Positions 40,669-48,508 of a stretch of DNA of 53,775 nucleotides are shown here, one piece after another (within the stretch, counting starts at the first letter, position 1; each line of letters starts with the position of its first letter). Where the stretch lies: positions 1-53,775 of the forward strand of contig JAHJDP010000004.1 of the NCBI GenBank assembly GCA_018831195.1. Direction: 5' to 3'. Origin of the DNA: Candidatus Eisenbacteria bacterium (GTDB lineage Bacteria > Eisenbacteria > RBG-16-71-46 > CAIMUX01 > JAHJDP01). Both the position numbers and the translations under genes were made by a program. The notes beneath the pieces were generated by a model. It worked only from the letters and a program-made list of their open reading frames with translations, did no database searches and was not told where the DNA came from.

Positions 40669-43439
40669 GAACAACCACTGGAGCTTCCGCAGTTTAAACA
40701 TTTATAGCAGGAAGCGCTGCGGATCATCATGGAGCCGCAATCGGTGCAGATCGGCGCGTCGGATTGAGCGACAAAGGTCGGATTGTCCTGTAGGAAAGTG
40801 GAGCTCTCCCCAAGAAGACCGTCGATGTCCCGGGATCCGCCGTTGTTGTTCTGTCCGTGATTCGACTCGGTATGTTTGACCTTGAATCGGTTGGCTTCAT
40901 CTTCCGGCAGGAATTTCAAGGCGAGCCACCGGAAAATATAATCCACGACCGATTTTGCAAACCGAATATCCGGGTGAGTCGTCATCCCGGAAGGCTCAAA
41001 GCGGACATGGCTGAACTTTCTCACCAAGACCCTCAGGGGCACACCGTACTGAAGAGAGAGGGAGATGGTCGTGGCGAAGGAATCCATGACTCCTGAGAGT
41101 GTTGAACCTTCTTTGGACATGACGATGAAGATTTCTCCCGGTGTCCCATCCTCGAACATTCCGACCGTCAGATATCCCTTGTGCCCACCGATTGTAAATT
41201 TATGTGTCAGGGCCTGGCGCTCTTCCGGCAGTTGGCGGCGATAAGGAACGCGAGGCTGTTCACGCGTGCTGCTCTTGCTGTCCTTCCCGGTTGTTAGAGG
41301 TTGGACCGATTTGGAACCGTCCCTGTAAATGGCAACCGATTTCAATCCAAGCTTCCAAGCCTCGATGTAGGTCTGGGCGATCTCGTCCACCGTCGCTGTT
41401 TCAGGGAGATTCACCGTTTTACTGATGGCGCCGCTGATGAAGGGCTGCACCGCGCTCATCATATGGAGATGTCCCATATAATCGATGAAACGCTTGCCGT
41501 TGATGGGCTGGAAAGCGCAGTCGAAGACAGGGAGGTGTTCCGATTTCACCTCCGGGCTCCCCTCGATGGTTCCTTGTTCATCGATATACTTCAGAATCGA
41601 GCCCACCGTTTCAGGAGAATAACCCAGTCTTTCGAGGGCGTGGGGTACGGTCTGATTTACGATCTTCAACATTCCACCGCCGACCAGTTTCTTGTACTTA
41701 ACCAAGGCTATGTCCGGTTCGACGCCGGTCGTGTCGCAATCCATCATGAAGGCGATCGTGCCGGTGGGCGCCAACACGGTAACCTGCGAATTGCGGACAC
41801 CGGCGGTTTCAGCGAGTGAAATGGCGTTGTCCCAGGCTTCGGTCGCCGAGGCGAGAAGTTCGCTGGGAACGAGCCGCGCATTGATCTTATCGAGTTGGTA
41901 CCGGTGTTTCCGAATAACCCGGATCTGAGGTTCGCTGTTCTTGGCAAAAGCCGGATAGGGACCGAGTTTCTCCGCCAGCTCACCCGATACTTCGTAGGCA
42001 TGGCCGCTCATCAAGGCGGTGATTGTCGCCGCCCAAGCGCGCCCTTCATCGGAATCATAGGGCAGCCCCAGCGTCATCAGCAGGGCGCCTAGATTCGCGA
42101 AGCCTAAACCCAGTTGGTGGCAATCCCGTGAATTTTGCGTGATCTTCGCCGTGGGATACGATGCGTTATCGACAAGGATATCCTGCGCGATGATCATCAC
42201 CCGCACCGCATGCCGGAACTGTTCAATAAGGAAGTTTCCATCCTCATCCAGGAACTTGGTCAGGTTGATGCTGGCGAGATTACAGGCCGAGTCATCGAGA
42301 TGCATATACTCCGAACAGGGATTGCTGGCGTTGATTCGGCCCGAATTGGGGCATGTATGCCAATCATTGATCGTGGTATCGAATTGGATGCCCGGATCGC
42401 CGCAGTGCCAAGCCGCCTCGGAGATGAGACGAAGAAGTTCCTTCGCCTTAATCCGTTCAATCCGCTCACCCGTGGTGACCGCCTTCAATTCCCAATCCTC
42501 ATCGTTGAGGGCGCGTCGCATGAATTCATCTGAGACGCGGACGGAATTGTTGGCGTTTTGAAAAAAGACCGAGCTGTAAGCATCGCCGTCGATCGAGGGA
42601 TTGTATCCGGCTTCGATCAACTTATGGGCTTTCTCCTCCTCCTTCCACTTACAGACGACAAACTCCTCGATGTCAGGATGATCGGCGTTAAGCACCACCA
42701 TCTTCGCGGCCCGTCGCGTTTTTCCGCCCGACTTGATCACTCCGGCGGAGGCGTCGGCGGCGCGCATAAAGGAGACCGGTCCGGAGGGTGTGCCGCCGCC
42801 TGAAAGGGGTTCCCTCGAGGAGCGGATCGGGGAGGCGTTCACACCTGATCCCGAACCGTGTTTGAAAATCATTCCCTCTTTGCGATACCACTCCAAAATG
42901 GAATCCATGGTGTCTTTTACAGAGAGGATAAAACAGGCTGAACATTGCGGTTTGGCTTCAATGCCGACATTGAACCAAACCGGCGAGTTGAAAGAGGTGT
43001 GCTGGGTGACCAGAAGATAGTGCAACTCATCCCGGAAGGCCGAGGCATCACTTTCTCTGTCGAAATACCCATCGCGAATGCCCCAATCAGCGATCGTGTT
43101 CGCAACCCTGCCGATCATCTGCTTGACGCTTTTCTCGCGTTGCGGCGTTCCCAGCGCGCCGCGAAAATATTTTGAAACCACAACATTTGTCGCCATCTGC
43201 GACCAGAACTCCGGCACTTCGACATTCTTTTGGTCAAAGATGACCTCGCCGGATTCATTGGTCAATGTGGCGGAACGGATGTCCCAGGTTATTGTATCAA
43301 AAGGGTGTAACCCCTCTTTTGTAAAAAGGCGCCGGAAGGTTAAGCCCTTCCCCGTCCGACAGATCTCGACTCCTTCCCTGGATGAAGCCATAGACTGTGT
43401 GGATGGAGCTTCGGTGCGTGGCGCTTGCGGTTTCAACAT
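40665..43439 (-). CDS. nrdJ: Adenosylcobalamin-dependent ribonucleoside-diphosphate reductase (class II)
   Basis: The product has 924 residues from ATG 43439, chosen because AAGGAGG lies five bases upstream; the longer frame to 43586 is not supported. It reduces ribonucleotides to deoxyribonucleotides using a radical generated from coenzyme B12, independent of oxygen. Recognisable blocks are TSFNSPVWFNVG, CSACFILSV, KHGSGSGVNASPIRS, the active-site NPCSEYMHLDDSACNLASINL cut here, APTGTIAFMMDCDTTG and YRDGSKSVQPL. The C-terminus ends in a cysteine-rich cluster (CTDCGSM, CYKCLNCGSSSGCS) that can re-reduce the active site or bind zinc, as in the long NrdJ subtype. Tandem NrdR boxes and a -10 element precede it, and the coupled adenosyltransferase follows. 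Confidence 0.96.
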   Translation of the reverse strand: MLKPQAPRTEAPSTQSMASSREGVEICRTGKGLTFRRLFTKEGLHPFDTITWDIRSATLTNESGEVIFDQKNVEVPEFWSQMATNVVVSKYFRGALGTPQREKSVKQMIGRVANTIADWGIRDGYFDRESDASAFRDELHYLLVTQHTSFNSPVWFNVGIEAKPQCSACFILSVKDTMDSILEWYRKEGMIFKHGSGSGVNASPIRSSREPLSGGGTPSGPVSFMRAADASAGVIKSGGKTRRAAKMVVLNADHPDIEEFVVCKWKEEEKAHKLIEAGYNPSIDGDAYSSVFFQNANNSVRVSDEFMRRALNDEDWELKAVTTGERIERIKAKELLRLISEAAWHCGDPGIQFDTTINDWHTCPNSGRINASNPCSEYMHLDDSACNLASINLTKFLDEDGNFLIEQFRHAVRVMIIAQDILVDNASYPTAKITQNSRDCHQLGLGFANLGALLMTLGLPYDSDEGRAWAATITALMSGHAYEVSGELAEKLGPYPAFAKNSEPQIRVIRKHRYQLDKINARLVPSELLASATEAWDNAISLAETAGVRNSQVTVLAPTGTIAFMMDCDTTGVEPDIALVKYKKLVGGGMLKIVNQTVPHALERLGYSPETVGSILKYIDEQGTIEGSPEVKSEHLPVFDCAFQPINGKRFIDYMGHLHMMSAVQPFISGAISKTVNLPETATVDEIAQTYIEAWKLGLKSVAIYRDGSKSVQPLTTGKDSKSSTREQPRVPYRRQLPEERQALTHKFTIGGHKGYLTVGMFEDGTPGEIFIVMSKEGSTLSGVMDSFATTISLSLQYGVPLRVLVRKFSHVRFEPSGMTTHPDIRFAKSVVDYIFRWLALKFLPEDEANRFKVKHTESNHGQNNNGGSRDIDGLLGESSTFLQDNPTFVAQSDAPICTDCGSMMIRSASCYKCLNCGSSSGCS

Positions 43440-43460
43440 TCGTTCCTCCTTGTCCGCCCA

Positions 43461-43488
43461 CGGCATGAAAAACTCATGTCCCATGCCG
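43461..43488 (-). promoter_or_regulatory. Leader hairpin of nrdJ
   Basis: CGGCATG and CATGCCG form a perfect 7-bp stem with a 14-base loop, between the -10 element (43494-43499) and the ribosome site (43445-43451). It might modulate translation. It does not look like a cobalamin riboswitch. Confidence 0.35.
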
Positions 43489-43493
43489 CAAAA

Positions 43494-43523
43494 AGTATAC
43501 CGCAAGAGAAGCTCAAATGAAAA
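43494..43523 (-). promoter_or_regulatory. Likely nrdJ promoter
   Basis: The minus strand reads TTTTCA (43523-43518), 18 bases, then TATACT (43499-43494). The NrdR boxes lie directly upstream. The leader to the ATG would be about 45-50 bases. Confidence 0.45.
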
Positions 43524-43528
43524 TATAT

Positions 43529-43544
43529 ACACAATATCTAGTGG
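43529..43544 (-). promoter_or_regulatory. NrdR box 1
   Basis: ACACAATATCTAGTGG matches 14 of 16 positions of the NrdR consensus ACACWATATATWGTGT (established for ATP/dATP-sensing NrdR repressors). It ends six bases from the -35 element of nrdJ. Confidence 0.7.
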
Positions 43545-43560
43545 TGCAGAGGTGATGCTA

Positions 43561-43576
43561 ACCCTAGGTCTTGTGT
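43561..43576 (-). promoter_or_regulatory. NrdR box 2
   Basis: ACCCTAGGTCTTGTGT matches 12 of 16 consensus positions and starts exactly 32 bases from box 1, i.e. three helical turns, the spacing at which NrdR boxes are usually paired. Confidence 0.6.
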
Positions 43577-43633
43577 TCGTCAACACGATTCGAGAGAAGC
43601 CTCGATGTTTTCTTTTTTTGTCATCGATAACCG

Positions 43634-43660
43634 ATCGACCCGGCGGTCAGCCGGGTCGAT
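43634..43660 (-). terminator. Perfect 11-bp hairpin after the LysR gene
   Basis: ATCGACCCGGC and GCCGGGTCGAT pair perfectly across a 5-base loop, 46 bases beyond the LysR stop. No T-run follows on the minus strand, so it is a non-canonical terminator or mRNA 3' end. Confidence 0.5.
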
Positions 43661-43705
43661 ATCGAAAAATATGGATATATGCAGGGTGTTTTTTAAGGCT
43701 GGATC

Positions 43706-44596
43706 CTATCGATTGATGGGGCCGGATTGCAGCAGCGAAATAAACTTCTCAATGACTTGGCTTCTCTCACGACCCCGCTTTACCAGGACGCCCAAGGGGC
43801 GCTCGAAGTCATCGCCTTCCAGTCGAACCACCTTAAGGGTTTTCGCCTTTTGCTCGTTTTGAACCGTGGCTGAAGGCACGATGCTTACACCTGCATCGAT
43901 TTCCACGGCCCGCTTGATGGTCTCAATATTGTCTAACTCCATGACCATTCTGACATTCACATGGGCGGCGCGGAGCAGGCGGTCAATAGATCGTCTCGTT
44001 GGAATATCCTTCTCAAAACCGACGAAGTTAAGCCCGCTCAACAACTTTATGTCGATGGCGACTTCATTGGCCATGGGGTGATCCGGATGGCAGATCAACA
44101 CCAGTTCATCTGATTTGAAGGGAAGGACCTCAATGCCGGGACGGCCGACCGGATAGGCGACAATCCCCAGATCAACAACATTGCCAATGAGATCGTCATA
44201 GATCTTGTTAACCCTTGTATATTCTACATGGATGGATGCGGAGGGATACCGCTTGATGAATTCCGTGATGTAAGGGGGGAGTTCGTGGAGCCCCACACTA
44301 TAGATCGTGGCGACTTTCAGTGAGCCCGTGATGATCTGGCTCAGGATTTGCAACCGGTTCTCCATCACTCGAAAACGATCTTGGATCTCCTTGGCCCCTT
44401 CGTAGAAAATCCGGCCGGCCTCTGTGGGAGCCAGGTTTCTTTTTCCCCTTTCGATCAGCCGCTTCCGGTATTTCTCTTCGAGTCCCCGGATCTGCTGACT
44501 GACCGCGGATTGGGAGATACCATTGAGACTGGCCGCACGTGAGAAGCTTTGAGTTTCTATGACATCACAAAAAATCTTCAGGGATTCAATCTGCAT
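43706..44596 (-). CDS. LysR-family transcriptional regulator
   Basis: The protein has 296 residues; GAGGTGAT precedes ATG 44596. The N-terminal winged helix-turn-helix is FCDVIETQSFSRAASLNGISQSAVSQQIRGLE, abbreviated here to SFSRAASL and SQSAVSQQI. A linker helix and a two-lobe effector-binding domain (LKVATIYSVGLHELPPYITEF; DLGIVAYPVGRPGIEVLPF; LVLICHPDHPMA) follow. The effector and target genes are not evident. It is oriented like nrdJ but separated by its own terminator-like hairpin, and the neighbouring mtaB gene is divergent, making self-regulation and control of mtaB possible. Confidence 0.93.
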   Translation of the reverse strand: MQIESLKIFCDVIETQSFSRAASLNGISQSAVSQQIRGLEEKYRKRLIERGKRNLAPTEAGRIFYEGAKEIQDRFRVMENRLQILSQIITGSLKVATIYSVGLHELPPYITEFIKRYPSASIHVEYTRVNKIYDDLIGNVVDLGIVAYPVGRPGIEVLPFKSDELVLICHPDHPMANEVAIDIKLLSGLNFVGFEKDIPTRRSIDRLLRAAHVNVRMVMELDNIETIKRAVEIDAGVSIVPSATVQNEQKAKTLKVVRLEGDDFERPLGVLVKRGRERSQVIEKFISLLQSGPINR

Positions 44597-44952
44597 ACAT
44601 CACCTCATCTGAGAGGGGGGTCATTAGGGTGTCTAATCGCGCATTACTTCTTCCATATCACCAACTGATATACTGTTATAAGGAAAACGTCAACACAGAA
44701 TTTCATTTTCTTTCGAATCAGAAGAGTAAAAAGTTTGTGGTCATCCCACCAAGCTTCCCCTGGGGAATCCCCCTCTGGTGGAATTCCCCCCTTCCCGGTG
44801 CTGAAGGAAACGGTTATGTTATCTAGTCGTTACGGGGGATCGCCCCATGGCTGAAGCGGCCGGTGAACCGGTTCGGGAGCTACCTCCCGCTACGCCGCGC
44901 CTGCGGCTGAGACTTTGTTGACACTGTAGAGATCGGAATAGGAAGACGACGG
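44597..44952. other. 356-bp divergent intergenic region, hairpin-rich, no gene
   Basis: The LysR-proximal half is AT-rich and likely holds that gene's promoter and operator. The mtaB-proximal half contains successive small hairpins: TTCCCC/GGGGAA (44756-44768), CCGG/CCGG (44860-44871), CGGGAG/CTCCCG (44874-44889) and GCCGC/GCGGC (44894-44907). A TTGACA follows at 44918-44923 without a convincing -10. A 65-codon ORF (44629-44826) has no ribosome site and is not called. Confidence 0.4.
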
Positions 44953-46365
44953 ATGAGATCCAAAATCCCACCCAAGAAATCTTACGGTGATGAGGTCCGG
45001 GAATCGGTACACGGATGCCCCGGTCGGGGTGGGACTTTTACTGTTTATGCCTTGGGCTGCCGGGTGAATCAGGAAGAAATGGAGTGCCTGCGATCACAGC
45101 TCCTCGCCGCCGGATATAAAGAGAGACCATTCGGTGACCCCGTCGATCTGACGATCATCAACACCTGCACGGTCACCGCCGCCGGTGATCGTGACGGCCG
45201 GAAGTTGCTTCGGAAAGCCCGGCGTTTTTCGCCCCAGGGTCGTATTGTCGCGACCGGGTGCACCGCACAGCGAGATCCCGGTGCTCTCGATGATCTTCAG
45301 GTCGCCGATTTGATTTTGGGCAATCGGGAAAAGGGGAATCTCGCTCTCTACCGCGGACTTTTGGCGGATCCCTCCCCTGAAGGAGAAACGACGGTCCCAG
45401 CAACCGGCATCCTTGTGGATGACGACCCCAGCCCGCAATGTTTTCTGACCCATGCGCCCGGTTTCTCGACGGCGCGGACACGAGCCACTCTCAAGATTCA
45501 AGACGGATGTAATGGACATTGCACCTATTGCATTATTCCGGCAGTCCGGGGGCCATCGATCAGCCGTCCCTGGAAAGAGATTCTCTCCGAGGCCGGGGGC
45601 CTGATCGCCCGGGGAGCGAGGGAGATTGTCCTGACCGGGATCAATACAGGTTCCTACGGATGGGAGGCCCGGCCGGGCGCCGAAACCGATTTGGCTTCCT
45701 TGGCGGAGAGGCTGGCGGGGCTTGCCGGCCTGGAGAGGATCCGGCTGGCTTCCGTCGAGCCGGGATATGTGACGCCGCGGCTTCTCGATCTCATGACCCG
45801 GATGAGGTCTCTTTGTCCCCACCTGCATGTGCCCCTTCAGTCAGGCGACGACGAGATTCTCAAGAGGATGGGGAGACCTTACCGCACAGGGGAATTCGCC
45901 GATCTTGTGAGGCGGATCAGAGCGGTCACGCCGAGGATCACACTGGGGACCGACATCATTGTTGGATTTCCAGGGGAGACGGAAGATCATTTTCGTAGAA
46001 CGCTTTGTTTTGTTAAAGAGCAGGATTTCTCCTATCTGCATGTCTTCTCTTATTCTCCCCGGCCGGGCACGCCGGCGGAGCGCCTCGAGGGAACCGTCGC
46101 GGATGGGGAGAAAACCCGGCGCAGCCGCCTCCTAAGAGATTTGGATTCCCATCTCCGGCGGGGTCATATGGCGTTAAGGAAGGGATCCCAGGACCGGATT
46201 TTGGTGGAGAGCTCGCATCATGGAGCGGGGGATGGCCTGACGGCGGACTATCTCCGCGTCGTGCTGAACGAGGGGGCGGCTGGATCAGGCGAGATGATGG
46301 ATGTTGTCATCGGCGAGCCGGTCGACGACCACCATGTGCGGGGTATCATACCGCACGGAATGTGA
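44953..46365 (+). CDS. mtaB: tRNA (t6A37) methylthiotransferase MtaB
   Basis: The protein has 470 residues. It adds a methylthio group to t6A at position 37 of ANN-decoding tRNAs, using a radical-SAM cluster and an auxiliary Fe-S cluster. The N-terminal auxiliary-cluster cysteines are in YALGCRVNQEEME, IINTCTVT and ATGCTAQ; the radical-SAM triad is CNGHCTYC in KIQDGCNGHCTYCIIP. Later blocks are ITGINTG-like VLTGINTGSYG, LHVPLQSGDDEILKRM and GTDIIVGFPGETE. The N-terminal 28 residues are an extra low-conservation tail. The GCRVNQ motif identifies MtaB rather than MiaB (GCLMN). The close paralogue miaB follows 19 bases later. Confidence 0.93.
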   Translation: MRSKIPPKKSYGDEVRESVHGCPGRGGTFTVYALGCRVNQEEMECLRSQLLAAGYKERPFGDPVDLTIINTCTVTAAGDRDGRKLLRKARRFSPQGRIVATGCTAQRDPGALDDLQVADLILGNREKGNLALYRGLLADPSPEGETTVPATGILVDDDPSPQCFLTHAPGFSTARTRATLKIQDGCNGHCTYCIIPAVRGPSISRPWKEILSEAGGLIARGAREIVLTGINTGSYGWEARPGAETDLASLAERLAGLAGLERIRLASVEPGYVTPRLLDLMTRMRSLCPHLHVPLQSGDDEILKRMGRPYRTGEFADLVRRIRAVTPRITLGTDIIVGFPGETEDHFRRTLCFVKEQDFSYLHVFSYSPRPGTPAERLEGTVADGEKTRRSRLLRDLDSHLRRGHMALRKGSQDRILVESSHHGAGDGLTADYLRVVLNEGAAGSGEMMDVVIGEPVDDHHVRGIIPHGM

Positions 46366-46384
46366 ACGAAAGGATTATTGAGCG

Positions 46385-47698
46385 GTGAAGAAGGGCGCCT
46401 TCTACGTTGAAACCTACGGCTGCCTGATGAATGTCGCTGACAGTGAGCTGGTCAGTGGAATCCTCGAAGAGGCCGGCTACGCCGCCGCGGCGGATTTGGA
46501 TTCAGCGGATATCATTTTGGTCAATACCTGCGCCATCCGGGAAAATCCCGAGGAGAAGGTGATTCAGCGTCTGATGCAGTTGGCGCTGCGAAAGCGGATG
46601 AGACCCGATCTGATCCTGGGCATCATCGGATGCGTTCCAAAGCATATCGGTCCCGCCATCAGCGAGTCCCTGGCCGGGGTCGATCTGATCCTCGGACCCG
46701 ATTCCTACAGCCGGCTGCCGCAATTGATCGAACGATCCGCGGTAGAGATACAGATCGACCTCGGTATGGATCCCCAAGAGACATTTGACCGCCACTCCCC
46801 GAAGCGGACCAGCGGTGTTAATGCGTGGATCACCGTAATGCGGGGATGCGACCGCTTCTGCTCCTACTGCGTTGTTCCCTATGCGCGGGGGCGGGAGAAA
46901 TGCGTTTCCTGCGAACGGATTCTGGATGTGACGGCCCGGGCCGCGGCGGAGGGCCATCCGTCGATCACACTTCTAGGCCAGACGGTCAATACCTACCGGG
47001 ATGGGGATATCGATTTTGCCGCTCTGCTGGGAAAGGTGGCCCAAATCGATGGTGTCGCAAGAGTGAGATTTACATCGCCGCATCCCATCGATTTCGCAAC
47101 AGAGGTCTTTGAGGTGATGGCCCGGGAACGCGCTCTCTGCCCGCATATCCATCTGCCCCTGCAATCCGGTTCGGATCGGATGCTTGAGCGGATGAACCGG
47201 GGGTATACGCGCGCGCAGTATCTGAATCTTGTTGAAGAGATCCGTCGGATCGTACCGAATATGGCCTTGTCGACCGATGTCATTGTCGGATTTCCCGAGG
47301 AAACCCCCGGCGACTTTCAAGAGACATTGAACCTCATGCGGGAGGTTCGTTTTGATTCCGCCTTTATGTTCAAGTATTCCGAGAGACCGAAGACATGGGC
47401 CTGCCGCCATCTCACCGACGATATACCCGATGAAGAGAAGGGCCGCCGCCTCCGGGAGGTGATCGATCTCCAAGAGTCGATTTCAAAGGAGATCTATGAA
47501 TCCTACATCGGCCGGGAGGTGGAAGTGCTGGTCGAGGGGCCGGCCCGCAGGGATCCCGGGCAGGTCCAGGGCAAGAGCCCTGACTTCAAGACCGTGGTTC
47601 TGGCGGCGGGGGCGCGGGAGATCAAAGCCGGAGATTTTGTGAAAGTCCGGATTGAATCGGCGACATCCCATACCCTCAGCGGGGTAATTCCAGGATAA
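46385..47698 (+). CDS. miaB: tRNA (i6A37) methylthiotransferase MiaB
   Basis: The protein has 437 residues with a GTG start; AAAGGA is about ten bases upstream. MiaB methylthiolates i6A37 in UNN-decoding tRNAs. The auxiliary-cluster cysteines are in ETYGCLMNVADSE, LVNTCAIRENPE and IIGCVPKHIG; the third motif departs from the usual GCxAQ/E. The radical-SAM triad is CDRFCSYCVVPYARGRE. The C-terminal TRAM domain (YIGREVEVLVEG, FVKVRIESATSHTLSGVI) binds tRNA. Being next to mtaB suggests a shared anticodon-modification operon, with sulfur supplied by the cysteine desulfurase downstream. Confidence 0.93.
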   Translation: MKKGAFYVETYGCLMNVADSELVSGILEEAGYAAAADLDSADIILVNTCAIRENPEEKVIQRLMQLALRKRMRPDLILGIIGCVPKHIGPAISESLAGVDLILGPDSYSRLPQLIERSAVEIQIDLGMDPQETFDRHSPKRTSGVNAWITVMRGCDRFCSYCVVPYARGREKCVSCERILDVTARAAAEGHPSITLLGQTVNTYRDGDIDFAALLGKVAQIDGVARVRFTSPHPIDFATEVFEVMARERALCPHIHLPLQSGSDRMLERMNRGYTRAQYLNLVEEIRRIVPNMALSTDVIVGFPEETPGDFQETLNLMREVRFDSAFMFKYSERPKTWACRHLTDDIPDEEKGRRLREVIDLQESISKEIYESYIGREVEVLVEGPARRDPGQVQGKSPDFKTVVLAAGAREIKAGDFVKVRIESATSHTLSGVIPG

Positions 47699-48284
47699 TA
47701 TTCGAACCTTTGTCACGCCGCGATTCAAATCGGGGCCGCCAACCCACCACGAGGGCGGCGACGGAGAGAACCAGGGCTACCCCATGAAGAGATTGTATAC
47801 CGGCTTGAAGATCGGGCAGCGCCGTAAAAAGAAACTCCTTCTGATCGGGTTGAATCATCGCCGATCGTAAAACAGCCGCCATCCGTTCCGTAAGAAAGAT
47901 CTGACAGCCCACCAGGGTGAGCGTCATCAGCAGCAGAAGGAACATCTGGTAAAGATGGATGCGGGGTCTGCGCAGCTTTGTATTGTAGAGGATGAGAATC
48001 GTACCGAGAAAAAAGGCGCCGGCGGCCCCACCCATTAAATTGACGAGACTGGAATATCGCACGCAGAAGGCGGCCGCCTCGGACGGCGGCAGGGAATCCC
48101 ATGTCAGAGCGGGAAGGATCGTCGCCGAAAGGAAAAGCAGGCCCGCCCAGGCGGCAAGAAGCATCAGATGGGACGATTCCACCAGATCGGCGGGGCGCCC
48201 CGGCCGCGAGACTCTCGGAAAATGATAGATGTATGTCCCTACCGGGGCTCCTTTTAGACTATCCTGGCTCATTCCCCTCTCCAT
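47676..48284 (-). CDS. Four-helix membrane protein, function unknown (DUF4149-like)
   Basis: The product has up to 202 residues; ATG 48272 (GAGAGGGG just upstream) is a likely alternative start. Four hydrophobic helices are visible: LMLLAAWAGLLFLSATILPAL, LMGGAAGAFFLGTILILY, MFLLLLMTLTLVGCQIFL and SLHGVALVLSVAALVVGW. A short charged N-terminus and C-terminus flank them. No catalytic residues are apparent; the layout is similar to DUF4149-type membrane proteins, but this is weak. Its 3' end overlaps the end of miaB by 23 bases on the opposite strand. Confidence 0.6.
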   Translation of the reverse strand: MERGMSQDSLKGAPVGTYIYHFPRVSRPGRPADLVESSHLMLLAAWAGLLFLSATILPALTWDSLPPSEAAAFCVRYSSLVNLMGGAAGAFFLGTILILYNTKLRRPRIHLYQMFLLLLMTLTLVGCQIFLTERMAAVLRSAMIQPDQKEFLFTALPDLQAGIQSLHGVALVLSVAALVVGWRPRFESRRDKGSNIILELPR

Positions 48285-48508
48285 GTGGCCGGATTTGGGC
48301 TGAATACCCCTTTCCGGTTGTATAAGTATAGCATGGATTTCACGGGAATGACACCTTGCCGGCTCGGAGCCTCAGTATCGGCCGGTTTCGCAAGAAGCCC
48401 GACCCAGGAAACGGGTTGACGGACTCCACGAATGAGGCTGAGAATACAAAGTCCTCAAAGAGATTTTTGGGCCTTCGAGGCTGCAAGAAGAGGTTGTAAG
48501 CAGAAATC

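Noticed and set aside
43440-43586. Upstream extension of nrdJ
   Set aside because: The region contains the hairpin, -10 element and NrdR box; ATG 43439 has a strong AAGGAGG.
43440-43705. Cobalamin riboswitch upstream of nrdJ
   Set aside because: No B12-box (AGYCMGGAGACCTGCC-like) or its multi-stem context is visible; the leader is only about 45-50 bases.
44629-44826. 65-codon ORF between the LysR and mtaB genes
   Set aside because: No ribosome site and no recognisable protein features; it crosses the likely promoter region.
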